This document shows positions 1-7,768 of a stretch of DNA of 13,486 bases, piece by piece. The translations under genes were made by a program, and so were the position numbers. The notes under the pieces are model-generated. The model had not been told where the DNA came from and did no database searches. It was given only the letters and a program-made list of their open reading frames with translations. Origin of the DNA: Chitinophagaceae bacterium. GTDB taxonomy: Bacteria > Bacteroidota > Bacteroidia > Chitinophagales > Chitinophagaceae. The stretch lies in assembly GCA_021323155.1 (NCBI GenBank), contig JAJTCI010000031.1, positions 1 to 13,486 on the forward strand. Reading direction: 5' to 3'. Numbering within the stretch: position 1 is the first letter of the stretch; each line of letters opens with the position of its first letter.

Positions 1-1987
1 TTCCCAGGCAGAACCAGGGCGAGTATTCCGGCCGGTAATCATTTGGCAGGATCGGCAATCGCATGGGTCCATACCAGCTCGCGGTGAGATCGACCGTGAT
101 GAATGGTTTCGGGAAAGTCTTGCTTAGTGAAAATGTTCCGCTCCACTCGGGCGACTGTACCTGGCGCTGCCGGGTGAATTTGCCCGGCGCATTTTCCCGC
201 ACCTGGTAGATGTCCATATAACTGATGCCGGTATTGAGTTTCCAGGTATGCGAACGGTTGAATTCGGCGTTAAGTGAAACACCCCGCCCAATGCCATGAC
301 CCGCGAGGTTCTGGTAAATGATCTTGTTGGGATCGGTATCGTAATCGGGAATGATCTTGTTGAAATAATAAGAGTAAAACATATTGGCCTCGATGAAACC
401 ATTGCCCTGCGAGCCGCGCAGGTTGTATTGCCAGTTAACGATCGAGTTGAACGAACGCTCAGGCTGCAGGTCTTCCGCGATCACTACCGTGCGCGCGCCC
501 GTGAGCGCCGCGTGGTCTTCAGTGAATACGTTCACGACGCGGAAACCGGTGCCGAGGCTGGCGCGGATGGTATGCTCAGTAGCCGGTTGTAATTTAACGG
601 CGAACCGGGGACTGAATACGAGGCCATGCAGTGCGTTGTAATCAAGCCGCACGCCGGTGAGCAGTGTGTTGGAGTTGCTTAGCTTCCATTCATCCTGCAC
701 GAACAGTCCGGGCAAGTAAGTCTTTTCCGCATTGGCCGTCGCGGGTGTATTATCGTCATAGAAGGTGAAGCGCTGGGCGACCCCGGCGAGAAGGTGATGA
801 TGCGGGTTGATTTGTTTGGCCCAGTGCAGCTGGACAAACGCGATATGCTGCTGCGCCATATAAGGCGTGGTACCATAATACGAATCCTGGTCGTGCAGGT
901 TGCCCGACCAGTTGAGTATGAACTGCTCTTTGCCGGGCAATTCGTAAGTACCGAATAATTCGAGGCGCCTGGTGTAAATGCTTTCGCCATACACGCTGTC
1001 ACCACCACGGAACGACTTGTTCCAGTTCACCTGCCCGCCCCAGCGGTCTTCATAATACAACCTGGCGCCGGCCTGGAACTGCTTGTCATTTTTCCGTTTG
1101 AAATTCCATTTGTTGAACAGGGAAATACGGTTCTGCAGGGTCACATCGGTAAAGCCATCGCCATTCTTATCGGTTGGATCGTTGTAAGCAAAATAGTTCA
1201 GTCCAAGTATCGCGTTCGCTTTGGGCAGTTTGAACTTGACGCCCGCGTCGAGGTTCATTTCATTCCAGGATGAGTAGTTGATATCGGATATAAAAGACGG
1301 CGCTTTCGAGGCGTTCTTGGTGATGATATTGATCGTACCCCCCATCGCTTCCGAACCATACAAGGAAGCCGCTGGTCCTTTGATGATCTCCACGCGTTCG
1401 ATCATTGATAATGGAATGCCCATCAGCCCGTACACTGTGGCGAGTCCACTTACGATGGGCATGCCGTCGATCAGTACCTGCGTATACGGACCTTCCATGC
1501 CATTGATATGGATATCACCCGTGTTGCAGATATTGCAATTGAGCTGGGGCTTCACACCATTCACCATACCCACCGCTTCGACTAAGTTGACCGGTGCTGA
1601 TTTCTGGAAGAACTTAGGAGAATACAATTCAACCGGCACCGGGCTGGCGGATTTGGATACCTCGCGCATGGTGCCACTCACTACCACATCCTCGAGTATG
1701 GATTCGCTTTCGGTCAACTCTACACTGAATGAAAGCCCCGGCTGTAAATAGATATCCGTTACGAATGGCTGGTATCCCATTGCTGAAACCGATACACGGT
1801 ACTCACGCGCGGCTACCATGAGCTGGAACTTGCCGGTGGAATCAGCGATCACTGGCTTCAACCCCGGGACCTTGATGGTAGCGCCGGCTACCGCCTTCCC
1901 TTTACTCACGACATATCCAATGGTGGCGTCCTGTGCGGCCGAAGTACAACAAACGACCAGGAAAAGTATTACAAGAAGGTTCCGCAT
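1..1987 (-). CDS. TonB-dependent outer-membrane receptor with a CxxC motif in the plug (3' end cut by window edge)
   Basis: This is an outer-membrane active transporter powered by TonB-ExbBD. The frame is open from the ATG at 1987-1985 to the window edge (662 complete codons, C-terminus missing). Visible in order: a signal peptide (about residues 1-19, ending TSAAQ), a carboxypeptidase-regulatory-like beta-sandwich (about 22-95), a TonB-box-like stretch (EDVVVSG, about 99-105), a plug (about 115-225) with VLIDGMPI and ERVEIIKGPAASLYGSEAMGG, then beta-barrel sequence. The plug carries Cys151 and Cys154 just before DIHINGMEGP, a pattern I recall from Bacteroidota receptors annotated loosely as ferrienterochelin/colicin type. 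The substrate is not shown directly. Iron or another metal complex is inferred from the PepSY-TM gene and siderophore receptor upstream and from the palindromes over its promoter. The ATG is preferred because it gives a clean signal peptide and sits 24 nt after the predicted transcription start. Confidence 0.93.
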   Translation of the reverse strand, partial: MRNLLVILFLVVCCTSAAQDATIGYVVSKGKAVAGATIKVPGLKPVIADSTGKFQLMVAAREYRVSVSAMGYQPFVTDIYLQPGLSFSVELTESESILEDVVVSGTMREVSKSASPVPVELYSPKFFQKSAPVNLVEAVGMVNGVKPQLNCNICNTGDIHINGMEGPYTQVLIDGMPIVSGLATVYGLMGIPLSMIERVEIIKGPAASLYGSEAMGGTINIITKNASKAPSFISDINYSSWNEMNLDAGVKFKLPKANAILGLNYFAYNDPTDKNGDGFTDVTLQNRISLFNKWNFKRKNDKQFQAGARLYYEDRWGGQVNWNKSFRGGDSVYGESIYTRRLELFGTYELPGKEQFILNWSGNLHDQDSYYGTTPYMAQQHIAFVQLHWAKQINPHHHLLAGVAQRFTFYDDNTPATANAEKTYLPGLFVQDEWKLSNSNTLLTGVRLDYNALHGLVFSPRFAVKLQPATEHTIRASLGTGFRVVNVFTEDHAALTGARTVVIAEDLQPERSFNSIVNWQYNLRGSQGNGFIEANMFYSYYFNKIIPDYDTDPNKIIYQNLAGHGIGRGVSLNAEFNRSHTWKLNTGISYMDIYQVRENAPGKFTRQRQVQSPEWSGTFSLSKTFPKPFITVDLTASWYGPMRLPILPNDYRPEYSPWFCLG

Positions 1988-1989
1988 TT

Positions 1990-2005
1990 TTTAGACTAGT
2001 CTAAA
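1990..2005. promoter_or_regulatory. Perfect 16-bp palindrome, candidate metalloregulator operator
   Basis: TTTAGACTAGTCTAAA is fully self-complementary. It ends two bases before the ATG of the second TonB receptor and lies just downstream of the predicted transcription start. Its size, AT-rich ends and central CTAG recall operators of DtxR/MntR/IdeR-type metal-dependent repressors. The palindrome and its position are seen directly; the regulator family is inference. Confidence 0.55.
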
Positions 2006-2027
2006 TTTAAGTTGAGGCAAACTTAAA
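2006..2027. promoter_or_regulatory. Inverted repeat (8-bp arms, 6-bp spacer) over the -7 element
   Basis: The arms TTTAAGTT (2006-2013) and AACTTAAA (2020-2027) are perfectly complementary around GAGGCA. The right arm overlaps the -7 element at 2018-2025, and the left arm directly abuts the 16-bp palindrome at 1990-2005. A protein bound here would block RNA polymerase. It may be a second site for the same regulator or a site for a different one. Confidence 0.45.
2018..2025 (-). promoter_or_regulatory. -7 promoter element (TAAGTTTG) of the second TonB receptor
   Basis: Read on the minus strand this is TAAGTTTG, an exact match to the Bacteroidota sigma-A -7 consensus TAnnTTTG. No clean TTG is present at the usual 19-20 bp further upstream; only a TTC-like sequence is seen near 2046-2048. 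A weak -33 element is common at regulated promoters. Transcription would start near 2011, giving a leader of about 24 nt. Both inverted repeats described separately overlap or directly follow this element. Confidence 0.6.
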
Positions 2028-2063
2028 CTAATTTTTCAAATAACGGAAAAACAAATATGATAC

Positions 2064-3218
2064 CTATTCTCCCTTCCCGTTCTTCTTTTTTAACCGGTTG
2101 AGCCACAAAATGGTACCGGTGATAGGGAAGCTCACACCAAAAAGGCAGACGATGAAGGCCAGGATCTTAGACGGCGTTCCCCAGATACTACCGGTATGGA
2201 TGGGTTTGAAGGACGACCGTACCCGGGCACCCAGGCTGCGCTCTTCAAAACGAAGCGTACCCAGCAAGCGGCCGGAATACTGGTCGATATAGGCGGCATC
2301 GGTGGCTGATTCGTGCAGCGCATCCTTGCGCAGGGCGGAGACAGTAATGGCCTCCGTGGAATCCTTTGCCGCCTGCACTGTATAAGAAACAGCACCCGAG
2401 TAAACTGTCCTGGCCGTATCAAGTGCTACCGCGAAACCGATCTTCTTTTTCGTAGCATCATAGGCCGATCTCGGTGGGGGTGCGGCCTTCAATGGTGAGT
2501 TGGTGACGGAATAAATTCCCTTGTTAAACCATTCGAACGACCAGGCAAGACCGGTGAACGCGAAGATGAAAAGAAAGATGCAACTGTAGAAACCAAACAC
2601 CATATGCAGGTCGTGGTTCAATCGCTTCCATCCCGCGCTCCACTTGATCCTTGTTCTTTGTTTCAGGATCGCGCGTGTTTTCGGCCACCATAATATCACA
2701 CCGGTGATAAGGATGAAAAGGAAAATGAAAGTGGAGATGCCGACGATGTATTTCCCGATACTTCCTTCGCCACCCAATAACCATCGATGCAAAGCGAAGA
2801 CGGTATAAAACCAGGTCTCCCGGTAACTGTATTTTTCCAACACCTTACCATTGTACGGGTCCACGAAGATCGTGTAGCCCGGCTGCCGCGGTGCAGGTGT
2901 GGCCCTTCCATTGTTGCCCGCAGGAACCGTTTTCATTTCCGCCGGGAATGCCACGTTCACCTCGGCGGATCGTTGGGGGTCTGTATATATTTTTATACTG
3001 TTCGTCCTCGCCTTTGGGAAGCTGTCCTTTACCGATCGTACAAGTTGATCGGGTGAAAGTCTTGCCGCTCCCGCCTGCACATAATACCGGTGTTCGTTCA
3101 TCGCCATTTGCAGGTCTTTCTCAAAGACAAGTATTGCTCCTGTAAGGCAGGCGGTGAGGATGACCAGGCCGGCGGCCAGGCTGAGATACAGGTGGATGTT
3201 CCGGAAAAAGATCTTCAT
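2064..3218 (-). CDS. PepSY-associated TM-helix protein (putative inner-membrane reductase/iron-uptake partner)
   Basis: This 384-residue inner-membrane protein of the PepSY-TM family (PiuB-like) shows four hydrophobic segments, at about 11-32, 156-178, 206-228 and 351-373. A large periplasmic loop carrying a PepSY-type domain (about 55-130, with FVDPYNGKVL) lies between the first two. A second loop (about 240-340, with YIDQYSGRLLG) precedes the last. Conserved histidine motifs are present: HRWLLGG (144-150), NHDLH (201-205) and PIHTGSIWG (339-347). Such histidines in membrane helices fit haem or metal binding. Family members in Bacteroidota often sit beside siderophore receptors and are proposed to reduce or release imported iron; that role is inferred here from context. 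The gene starts 64 bp after the siderophore receptor with a hairpin between. No own promoter is evident, so read-through transcription is likely. Confidence 0.9.
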   Translation of the reverse strand: MKIFFRNIHLYLSLAAGLVILTACLTGAILVFEKDLQMAMNEHRYYVQAGAARLSPDQLVRSVKDSFPKARTNSIKIYTDPQRSAEVNVAFPAEMKTVPAGNNGRATPAPRQPGYTIFVDPYNGKVLEKYSYRETWFYTVFALHRWLLGGEGSIGKYIVGISTFIFLFILITGVILWWPKTRAILKQRTRIKWSAGWKRLNHDLHMVFGFYSCIFLFIFAFTGLAWSFEWFNKGIYSVTNSPLKAAPPPRSAYDATKKKIGFAVALDTARTVYSGAVSYTVQAAKDSTEAITVSALRKDALHESATDAAYIDQYSGRLLGTLRFEERSLGARVRSSFKPIHTGSIWGTPSKILAFIVCLFGVSFPITGTILWLNRLKKKNGKGE

Positions 3219-3234
3219 GGCTTATTTCAAATAC

Positions 3235-3266
3235 AAAGAGGCAGAACCTTTACGTTCTGCCCCTTT
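3235..3266 (-). terminator. Hairpin between siderophore receptor and PepSY-TM gene (terminator/attenuator-like)
   Basis: On the minus strand the arms GGCAGAAC and GTTCTGCC pair around a 6-nt loop. The stem extends through a G-U pair and CTTT/AAAG to about 13 bp. The following sequence (TGTATTTGAAAT) is only moderately U-rich, so termination is probably partial. That would lower expression of the PepSY-TM gene relative to the receptor, or the hairpin may protect the 3' end of the receptor mRNA. Confidence 0.55.
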
Positions 3267-3282
3267 ATCCTGGTTTTTCGTT

Positions 3283-5721
3283 TTAAAACTTATACGATAC
3301 GGTCGCGGAAACCTGCGTTGGCGCAATCGGGTTCACGCTATAGTTCTCGTGTACGTAATAGCTGTATGTGTTGGTGATGTTGGACACTTTGCCCAGTACA
3401 GATATCTTTTTATAGGTGTAGCCAGCCGTTACATCAATGGTAGTGAAGCCTGCTACCGGTATCAGCCTCGAATAGGTCTGCGATTGGTTCACCGTGTTGT
3501 TCCATCCACCGAAACGGTCGCCGATATACACCGCTGTTGCTCCCAGTTTCAACCCGTTAAGCTGCTTGCAGTTGAACGTATAGAAAAAAGATGCGTTGGC
3601 TGTATGCGAGGGGTTGTTCACCATGCGTTCGCCCGCTTTATTGCTACCCGTGGAGTTAGGCGCCTCGGTATAACGGGCATAGTTATAACTGTAGCCCGCG
3701 GCCACGTTCAAGCCCTTAATTGGTTGTCCAGCCAGGTCGATCTCTACCCCGTCACTTAGTGTTTTACCCATTAGCGCTTTGATGCTGCTACTGTTGTTTG
3801 GCGTTCCGTCTTTCAGGAAAGGCGCCGTTTGCGCGAGGTTGGAATTCTGTATACGGTAAACGGTCACGTTAGCGGAGAAGAGGCCTTTAAAGAATTCATT
3901 CTTTACGCCGATCTCGTACTGGTCGATGATGGACGGCTTGATGACATTGCCATCCACATCCTGTCCTGTATTAACAACAAACGAGTTCGAGTAGCTGCCA
4001 AAGAATGAAGTAGTGCGGAATGGCTTGTACACGATGCCCAACCTGGGTGAGAAAGCTTCGTCCTGTTTGCTTTTCCCTGTAGTCCGAACGCCTGTCAAAA
4101 CATTCAATGAATCGATACCTGCTGTCTCTACGTAAGACCAGCGAATACCCGCGAGCAGGTTCAGCTTCGAAGTGATCTTCACCAGGTCCTGCACATATGC
4201 GCCAAAACGATTGATAGGCGCTTCTCTTTTGCGGATGTTGGTTGCAACCGGGATATCTGTCCGCTGAGTAAATTTCGAAGGGTCAAGAATATTGATCTTA
4301 TCGTAGCCGCCGGCGGGTAATCCTGCAACCGCGGGAAAGCTGAAATCGTTGTTCAGTGTCAGGTAACGGTCTGCGTCGATGCCTGCCAGCAGGTCATGGC
4401 TCATCTTACCGGTATTGAACTTACCCAGGAGGTTCACCTGGCCGGTGTAATAATTTTCATACATCAATACGCGCCCGAGTGGCCGGGTCCAGTCACCATT
4501 AGCCGCCGCCTGTATCCTTTCCACGCCATAGTAATCTCTTGTAAAATACTGGTAAGACAACGTGCTGTTCAGTTTCCACGAGTCGTTGAATGTATGTCTC
4601 ACTGTTGCGCCCGCCGTGGCCTGTTGCGTTGTATTATATTGCCATGACGTACCCATGAAACGGCCGCGTGGAACGTCAGGAATCTTAGTATTGTCGAGGC
4701 TGCCGATACCGAAATCAGGTGTGAACTCGTGGTTCAGGTAGTCTGCTTCCAGGATCACATCTGTTTTCTTTCCTGCTTTTATTAAAAACGATGGGTTGAT
4801 GTAATAACGTTTTGAATTAACGCCGTCACGAAAGCTACCGGCCGATTCAAAAGTTCCGTTGAGGCGATAAGCAATTGATTTATTCAAAGGGCCATACAGA
4901 TCAAACGCTGGCTTGTACAGGTCAAAGCTACCCGCGCGCATGGAAACTTCACCCCCGAAATTGAAACGTGGCTCTTTGGTCACCATATTCAATATACCGC
5001 CCGGGGCAACCTGCCCAAATAATATGGCCGCACTGCCCTTCAGCACCTCTACTTTTTCCAACGAACTCATCTCCGGCATCGCGCCACTGTTCACTCTTGA
5101 ACCATTCTTGAAGAGGTTGGTGCTGCCGAAACTATATCCTCTCGCTGCAAAGCTTTCCTGTACGCTGGCACGGGTGGTAGTGAGATACACACCATTGACG
5201 TTCCGCACCACGTCGCTCAAACGCAAAGCCTGTTGCTCGCGAATGGTAGCCTGCCCGATCACCGAGATAGCCTGCGGCAGGTCCATTGGGTTGATATCGA
5301 TCTTCCCGATCTCTGCAGCCTTTCCATTTAGTCTTCTTGCAGTGGCAACCACTACATCGTTGAGTTGCTTCACATCTTCCTGCAACAACACGGTAAGATT
5401 CACTTGCTGGTCCTTTTTCACGTCCACCAATTTTTGTTGAGGCTGGAGGCCGATCATTGATATTTCTATGGTATAAATACCCGCGGGTACATTGCGCATG
5501 GTGAACTGGCCGGCGTCATCGGTGATCGCTGTACGGTTCAGCTCTTTCAGGTGGACCGTCACCCGGGCGGCGGGCTGGTTGTCAATAGTCTTCACAAGTC
5601 CCGATACCACACCTGATGGCACTTCGGCAGCCGATTTATCCTTGTTATCTACACTCACTTCCTTCTGGGAAAAACCGTTGATACTCAATGCAAGTAAGCC
5701 GATTATAATGAAATTTCTCAC
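3283..5721 (-). CDS. TonB-dependent siderophore receptor (FhuA/FecA-like)
   Basis: This is an outer-membrane receptor for a ferric siderophore, full length at about 812 residues. Visible in order: signal peptide (1-19, cleavage after GFSQ), a carboxypeptidase-regulatory-like domain (about 36-115), a TonB-box-like stretch (NDVVVATA, about 121-128), a plug (about 140-250) with LPQAISVIGQATIREQQ, ARGYSFGS, KVEVLKGSAAILFGQVAPGGILN, and a barrel ending in the aromatic C-terminus SYKF. The plug and barrel wording (for example RPLGRVLMY, FSPRLGIVYKP) matches siderophore-type receptors; the exact siderophore cannot be read. No in-frame ATG exists near the start. I chose GTG at 5721 because it gives the typical MRNFIIIG signal peptide; a TTG at 5739 would add six residues. 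It lies upstream of the PepSY-TM gene and probably forms an operon with it. No exact TAnnTTTG was found upstream. Confidence 0.93.
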   Translation of the reverse strand: MRNFIIIGLLALSINGFSQKEVSVDNKDKSAAEVPSGVVSGLVKTIDNQPAARVTVHLKELNRTAITDDAGQFTMRNVPAGIYTIEISMIGLQPQQKLVDVKKDQQVNLTVLLQEDVKQLNDVVVATARRLNGKAAEIGKIDINPMDLPQAISVIGQATIREQQALRLSDVVRNVNGVYLTTTRASVQESFAARGYSFGSTNLFKNGSRVNSGAMPEMSSLEKVEVLKGSAAILFGQVAPGGILNMVTKEPRFNFGGEVSMRAGSFDLYKPAFDLYGPLNKSIAYRLNGTFESAGSFRDGVNSKRYYINPSFLIKAGKKTDVILEADYLNHEFTPDFGIGSLDNTKIPDVPRGRFMGTSWQYNTTQQATAGATVRHTFNDSWKLNSTLSYQYFTRDYYGVERIQAAANGDWTRPLGRVLMYENYYTGQVNLLGKFNTGKMSHDLLAGIDADRYLTLNNDFSFPAVAGLPAGGYDKINILDPSKFTQRTDIPVATNIRKREAPINRFGAYVQDLVKITSKLNLLAGIRWSYVETAGIDSLNVLTGVRTTGKSKQDEAFSPRLGIVYKPFRTTSFFGSYSNSFVVNTGQDVDGNVIKPSIIDQYEIGVKNEFFKGLFSANVTVYRIQNSNLAQTAPFLKDGTPNNSSSIKALMGKTLSDGVEIDLAGQPIKGLNVAAGYSYNYARYTEAPNSTGSNKAGERMVNNPSHTANASFFYTFNCKQLNGLKLGATAVYIGDRFGGWNNTVNQSQTYSRLIPVAGFTTIDVTAGYTYKKISVLGKVSNITNTYSYYVHENYSVNPIAPTQVSATVSYKF

Positions 5722-5739
5722 GTTCTGAATTTTGCACAA

Positions 5740-6074
5740 AGAGACGTCACGGCAACGGCATGGGCTTACGGAATCCGAAACTGGTGCTTACGCAATCAGG
5801 AAATAATGGGAAGGCAGTGGCGCACAGGTGGTTGCGGAAAAAGGGAGCGCAATTGCCGGGATCGATCACTCCACCACGGGGTACCTGAGGTATAGAGCAC
5901 ATATAGAGTACATATAGAGAACATATAGAGTACCTATAGAGTATCTTCCCCGTAGTATCCTCGAAGTGTCTTCGAATTGCCTCCATATCGCCCAGGCATC
6001 TCCTTCCACCTTCCTTGCACCTTGCCTGCACCTTGCAGCATAGTTGAAGCAATGTCACAGGGTACCTTTTTCAA
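5740..6074. other. 335-bp intergenic region holding an 11-bp repeat array
   Basis: This gap separates the 3' end of the amidohydrolase gene from the start of the siderophore receptor, both on the minus strand. Its central part is the 11-bp periodic array described separately. Two copies of GGGTACCT (5879-5886 and 6060-6067) bracket it. About 150 bp between the array and the receptor (5740-5880) show no clear promoter, operator or gene. I see no strong terminator for the amidohydrolase gene. Confidence 0.6.
5891..6044. repeat. Drifting tandem array, 11-bp period (about 14 units)
   Basis: The first five units (5891-5945) are near-identical: TATAGAGCACA, TATAGAGTACA, TATAGAGAACA, TATAGAGTACC, TATAGAGTATC. 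The 11-bp register continues into units of different sequence, such as ATCCTCGAAGT (5957), GTCTTCGAATT (5968), GCCTCCATATC (5979). It ends in a third set: TCCTTCCACCT (6001), TCCTTGCACCT (6012), TGCCTGCACCT (6023), TGCAGCATAGT (6034). Column 3 is usually C and column 9 usually A after the first five units. A perfect hairpin (TCGAAG/CTTCGA, 5961-5975) sits in the middle. Eleven bp is close to one helical turn. The function is unknown. The minus-strand frame stays open across it, but the translation looks like read-through of repeats, not protein. Confidence 0.75.
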
Positions 6075-7703
6075 TCACCTTCCAAATACCCTTTCCCCTC
6101 CCACATACGTCCCCATCACTTTCACATTCAATATCTCCTGCTCCCCCACTTTCATCAGGTCTTTATCCAGCATGATAAAATCAGCCTTCTTACCCACTTC
6201 CAGGCTGCCTACCTCTTTCTCCAGGAACCCTCCTTTAGCCGCCCAGATGGTCATGCCCCGGATCGCTTCCTCGCGCGTAAGGGCGTTCTCAATTTGGAAA
6301 CCATTCGCCGGGAAACCCGACGCGTCCTTCCGCACCACGGCGGCAAGAAATGTTTTGAAAGGCGAGATATCCTCCACCGGGAAATCGGTACCCAGCGGAA
6401 TCCATCCGTTCTGTTGCAGCAATTGCTTGTACGCATAGGCGCCTTTTATTCTATCCGCGCCTATCCTGTCGCCGGCCCAGTACATATCGCTGGTGGCATG
6501 GGTGGGCTGCACAGAGGGAATGATGCTGTATTGGCCAAAGAGCGAGAAATCATTTTTATTCACCACCTGCGCGTGTTCGATACGCCAGCGCTTGTCATTC
6601 CCGCTTCCGAGATACTTCGCATAAGTATTCAGAATCGCCCGGTTACCCGAATCCCCGATGGCGTGGGTACACATCTGGAAATCTGTTTTGCTCAGCACGT
6701 TCGCCACCGAATCAAAATGGCCGGGCGCGCTCAGCAGGAAACCCGACCACCCCGGCTTGTCACTGTACGGGTGCAGCAGGCAGGCGCCACGGCTACCCAG
6801 CGCGCCATCGCCGTATAACTTAAAGCCTTTTACAAATAACTTATCGGTTTTATAAGGTCCTTTGGCCAGGTATTGATCGTAGTTCGCTTTTGTATCGCTC
6901 AACATCACGTACAGACGCATTTGCAGTTTATCGTCTTTGTGCAATGCGTCGATAATGTCTGCCTCGTCGTGCATGATACCACAATCCGCGATAGTGGTCA
7001 GTCCCTGCGCGAAGCAATTGCGTTGCGCGGCCACCAGCCATTTTTCATAATCTTCTTTGGTTGCCTTCGGGATAATATTATCTACAAGGGATTCGGCATT
7101 GTCGATGAGTATACCGGTGAGTTTGCCATCGCGTGTTTCGATCTCCCCGCCCACGATGGTTTGCCCCGGCCTGATTCCCGCCATTTCAATCGCCTTCGCG
7201 TTCACCACCGCGGCATGGCCATCTACACGGCCCAACACGACTGGCTTGTTCGGAAACAGCAGGTTCAGTGAATCGTTCGTAGGAAACTGCTTGCCTGGGA
7301 ATTTATTCTGGTCCCATCCCCGTCCCCTGATCCATGGCTCGTTGGGATTCTTATCGGCAAACTGTTTTACGCGTTGTAACACCTCCGTCCAGCTGTTGCA
7401 CCCGAACAGGTCCACCTGGAACAGGCTCCTGCCGTATCCGATAAAATGCGCATGCGCGTCAATGAACCCGGGGTAGATGATCTTCCCTTCCGCGTCGATC
7501 GCCTCCCTGCCGGAGTACTTTTTCATAATAGCGTCATTGGAACCGACCGCGACGATCTTCCCGTCGTCGATCGCCATCGCCTCTGCAACGGAGAAACCGG
7601 AATCCACGGTATAGATCGTTGCATGGTGCACCACGAGGTCTACTTTTTTTACGGCGCAGGAAATGACGATGGGAATGAACAACAGGATGCAAAGCTTTCG
7701 CAT
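6075..7703 (-). CDS. Lipoprotein amidohydrolase, YtcJ/Amidohydro_3 family
   Basis: This 542-residue metal-dependent hydrolase of the amidohydrolase superfamily (Amidohydro_3, YtcJ-like) probably cleaves an amide or related bond. The substrate is unknown. An N-terminal lipobox, VISC (Cys16), marks it as a lipoprotein, so it likely acts in the periplasm or at the membrane. Visible motifs: the small beta domain 'VDLVVHHATIYTVD' (21-34), metal-binding HAH (84-86) in GFIDAHAHF, KLYGDG (295-300) with the candidate carboxylated lysine, THAIGD (346-351), RIEHAQ (374-379), GTDFP (438-442), and the C-terminal GKKADFIMLD closing the beta domain. All expected metal ligands appear present. It follows the AraC gene by 65 bp on the same strand and may be co-transcribed with it. 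It is an uncommon neighbour for siderophore receptors. Confidence 0.92.
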   Translation of the reverse strand: MRKLCILLFIPIVISCAVKKVDLVVHHATIYTVDSGFSVAEAMAIDDGKIVAVGSNDAIMKKYSGREAIDAEGKIIYPGFIDAHAHFIGYGRSLFQVDLFGCNSWTEVLQRVKQFADKNPNEPWIRGRGWDQNKFPGKQFPTNDSLNLLFPNKPVVLGRVDGHAAVVNAKAIEMAGIRPGQTIVGGEIETRDGKLTGILIDNAESLVDNIIPKATKEDYEKWLVAAQRNCFAQGLTTIADCGIMHDEADIIDALHKDDKLQMRLYVMLSDTKANYDQYLAKGPYKTDKLFVKGFKLYGDGALGSRGACLLHPYSDKPGWSGFLLSAPGHFDSVANVLSKTDFQMCTHAIGDSGNRAILNTYAKYLGSGNDKRWRIEHAQVVNKNDFSLFGQYSIIPSVQPTHATSDMYWAGDRIGADRIKGAYAYKQLLQQNGWIPLGTDFPVEDISPFKTFLAAVVRKDASGFPANGFQIENALTREEAIRGMTIWAAKGGFLEKEVGSLEVGKKADFIMLDKDLMKVGEQEILNVKVMGTYVGGERVFGR

Positions 7704-7738
7704 TGGAGCAGTTTATGGTTACAAGGCACAAGTTTACC

Positions 7739-7763
7739 TCAAACAATCGAAGATTCAAACAAT
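7739..7763 (-). repeat. 9-bp direct repeat upstream of the amidohydrolase gene
   Basis: ATTGTTTGA (minus strand) occurs twice, at 7755-7763 and 7739-7747, with starts 16 bp apart. Each copy contains TTTG, so it loosely resembles a -7 element. Direct repeats are the usual form of AraC-type operators, and the AraC gene ends immediately upstream (7769). It may be a binding site or chance. Confidence 0.3.
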
Positions 7764-7768
7764 GGAAA

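Noticed and set aside
1278..1751. Plus-strand open frame of 157 codons
   Set aside because: It is antisense to the plug region of the TonB receptor, which is clearly coding.
1990..2027. Fur box
   Set aside because: The palindromes do not follow the GATAATGATAATCATTATC-like pattern; a DtxR/MntR-type site is a better, still unproven, comparison.
4913..5440. Plus-strand open frame of 175 codons
   Set aside because: Antisense shadow of the siderophore receptor; no domain is visible.
5747..6058. Minus-strand open frame of 103 codons in the intergenic region
   Set aside because: It is made largely by the 11-bp repeats, which keep frames open, and its translation has no recognisable domain and no signal for a start.
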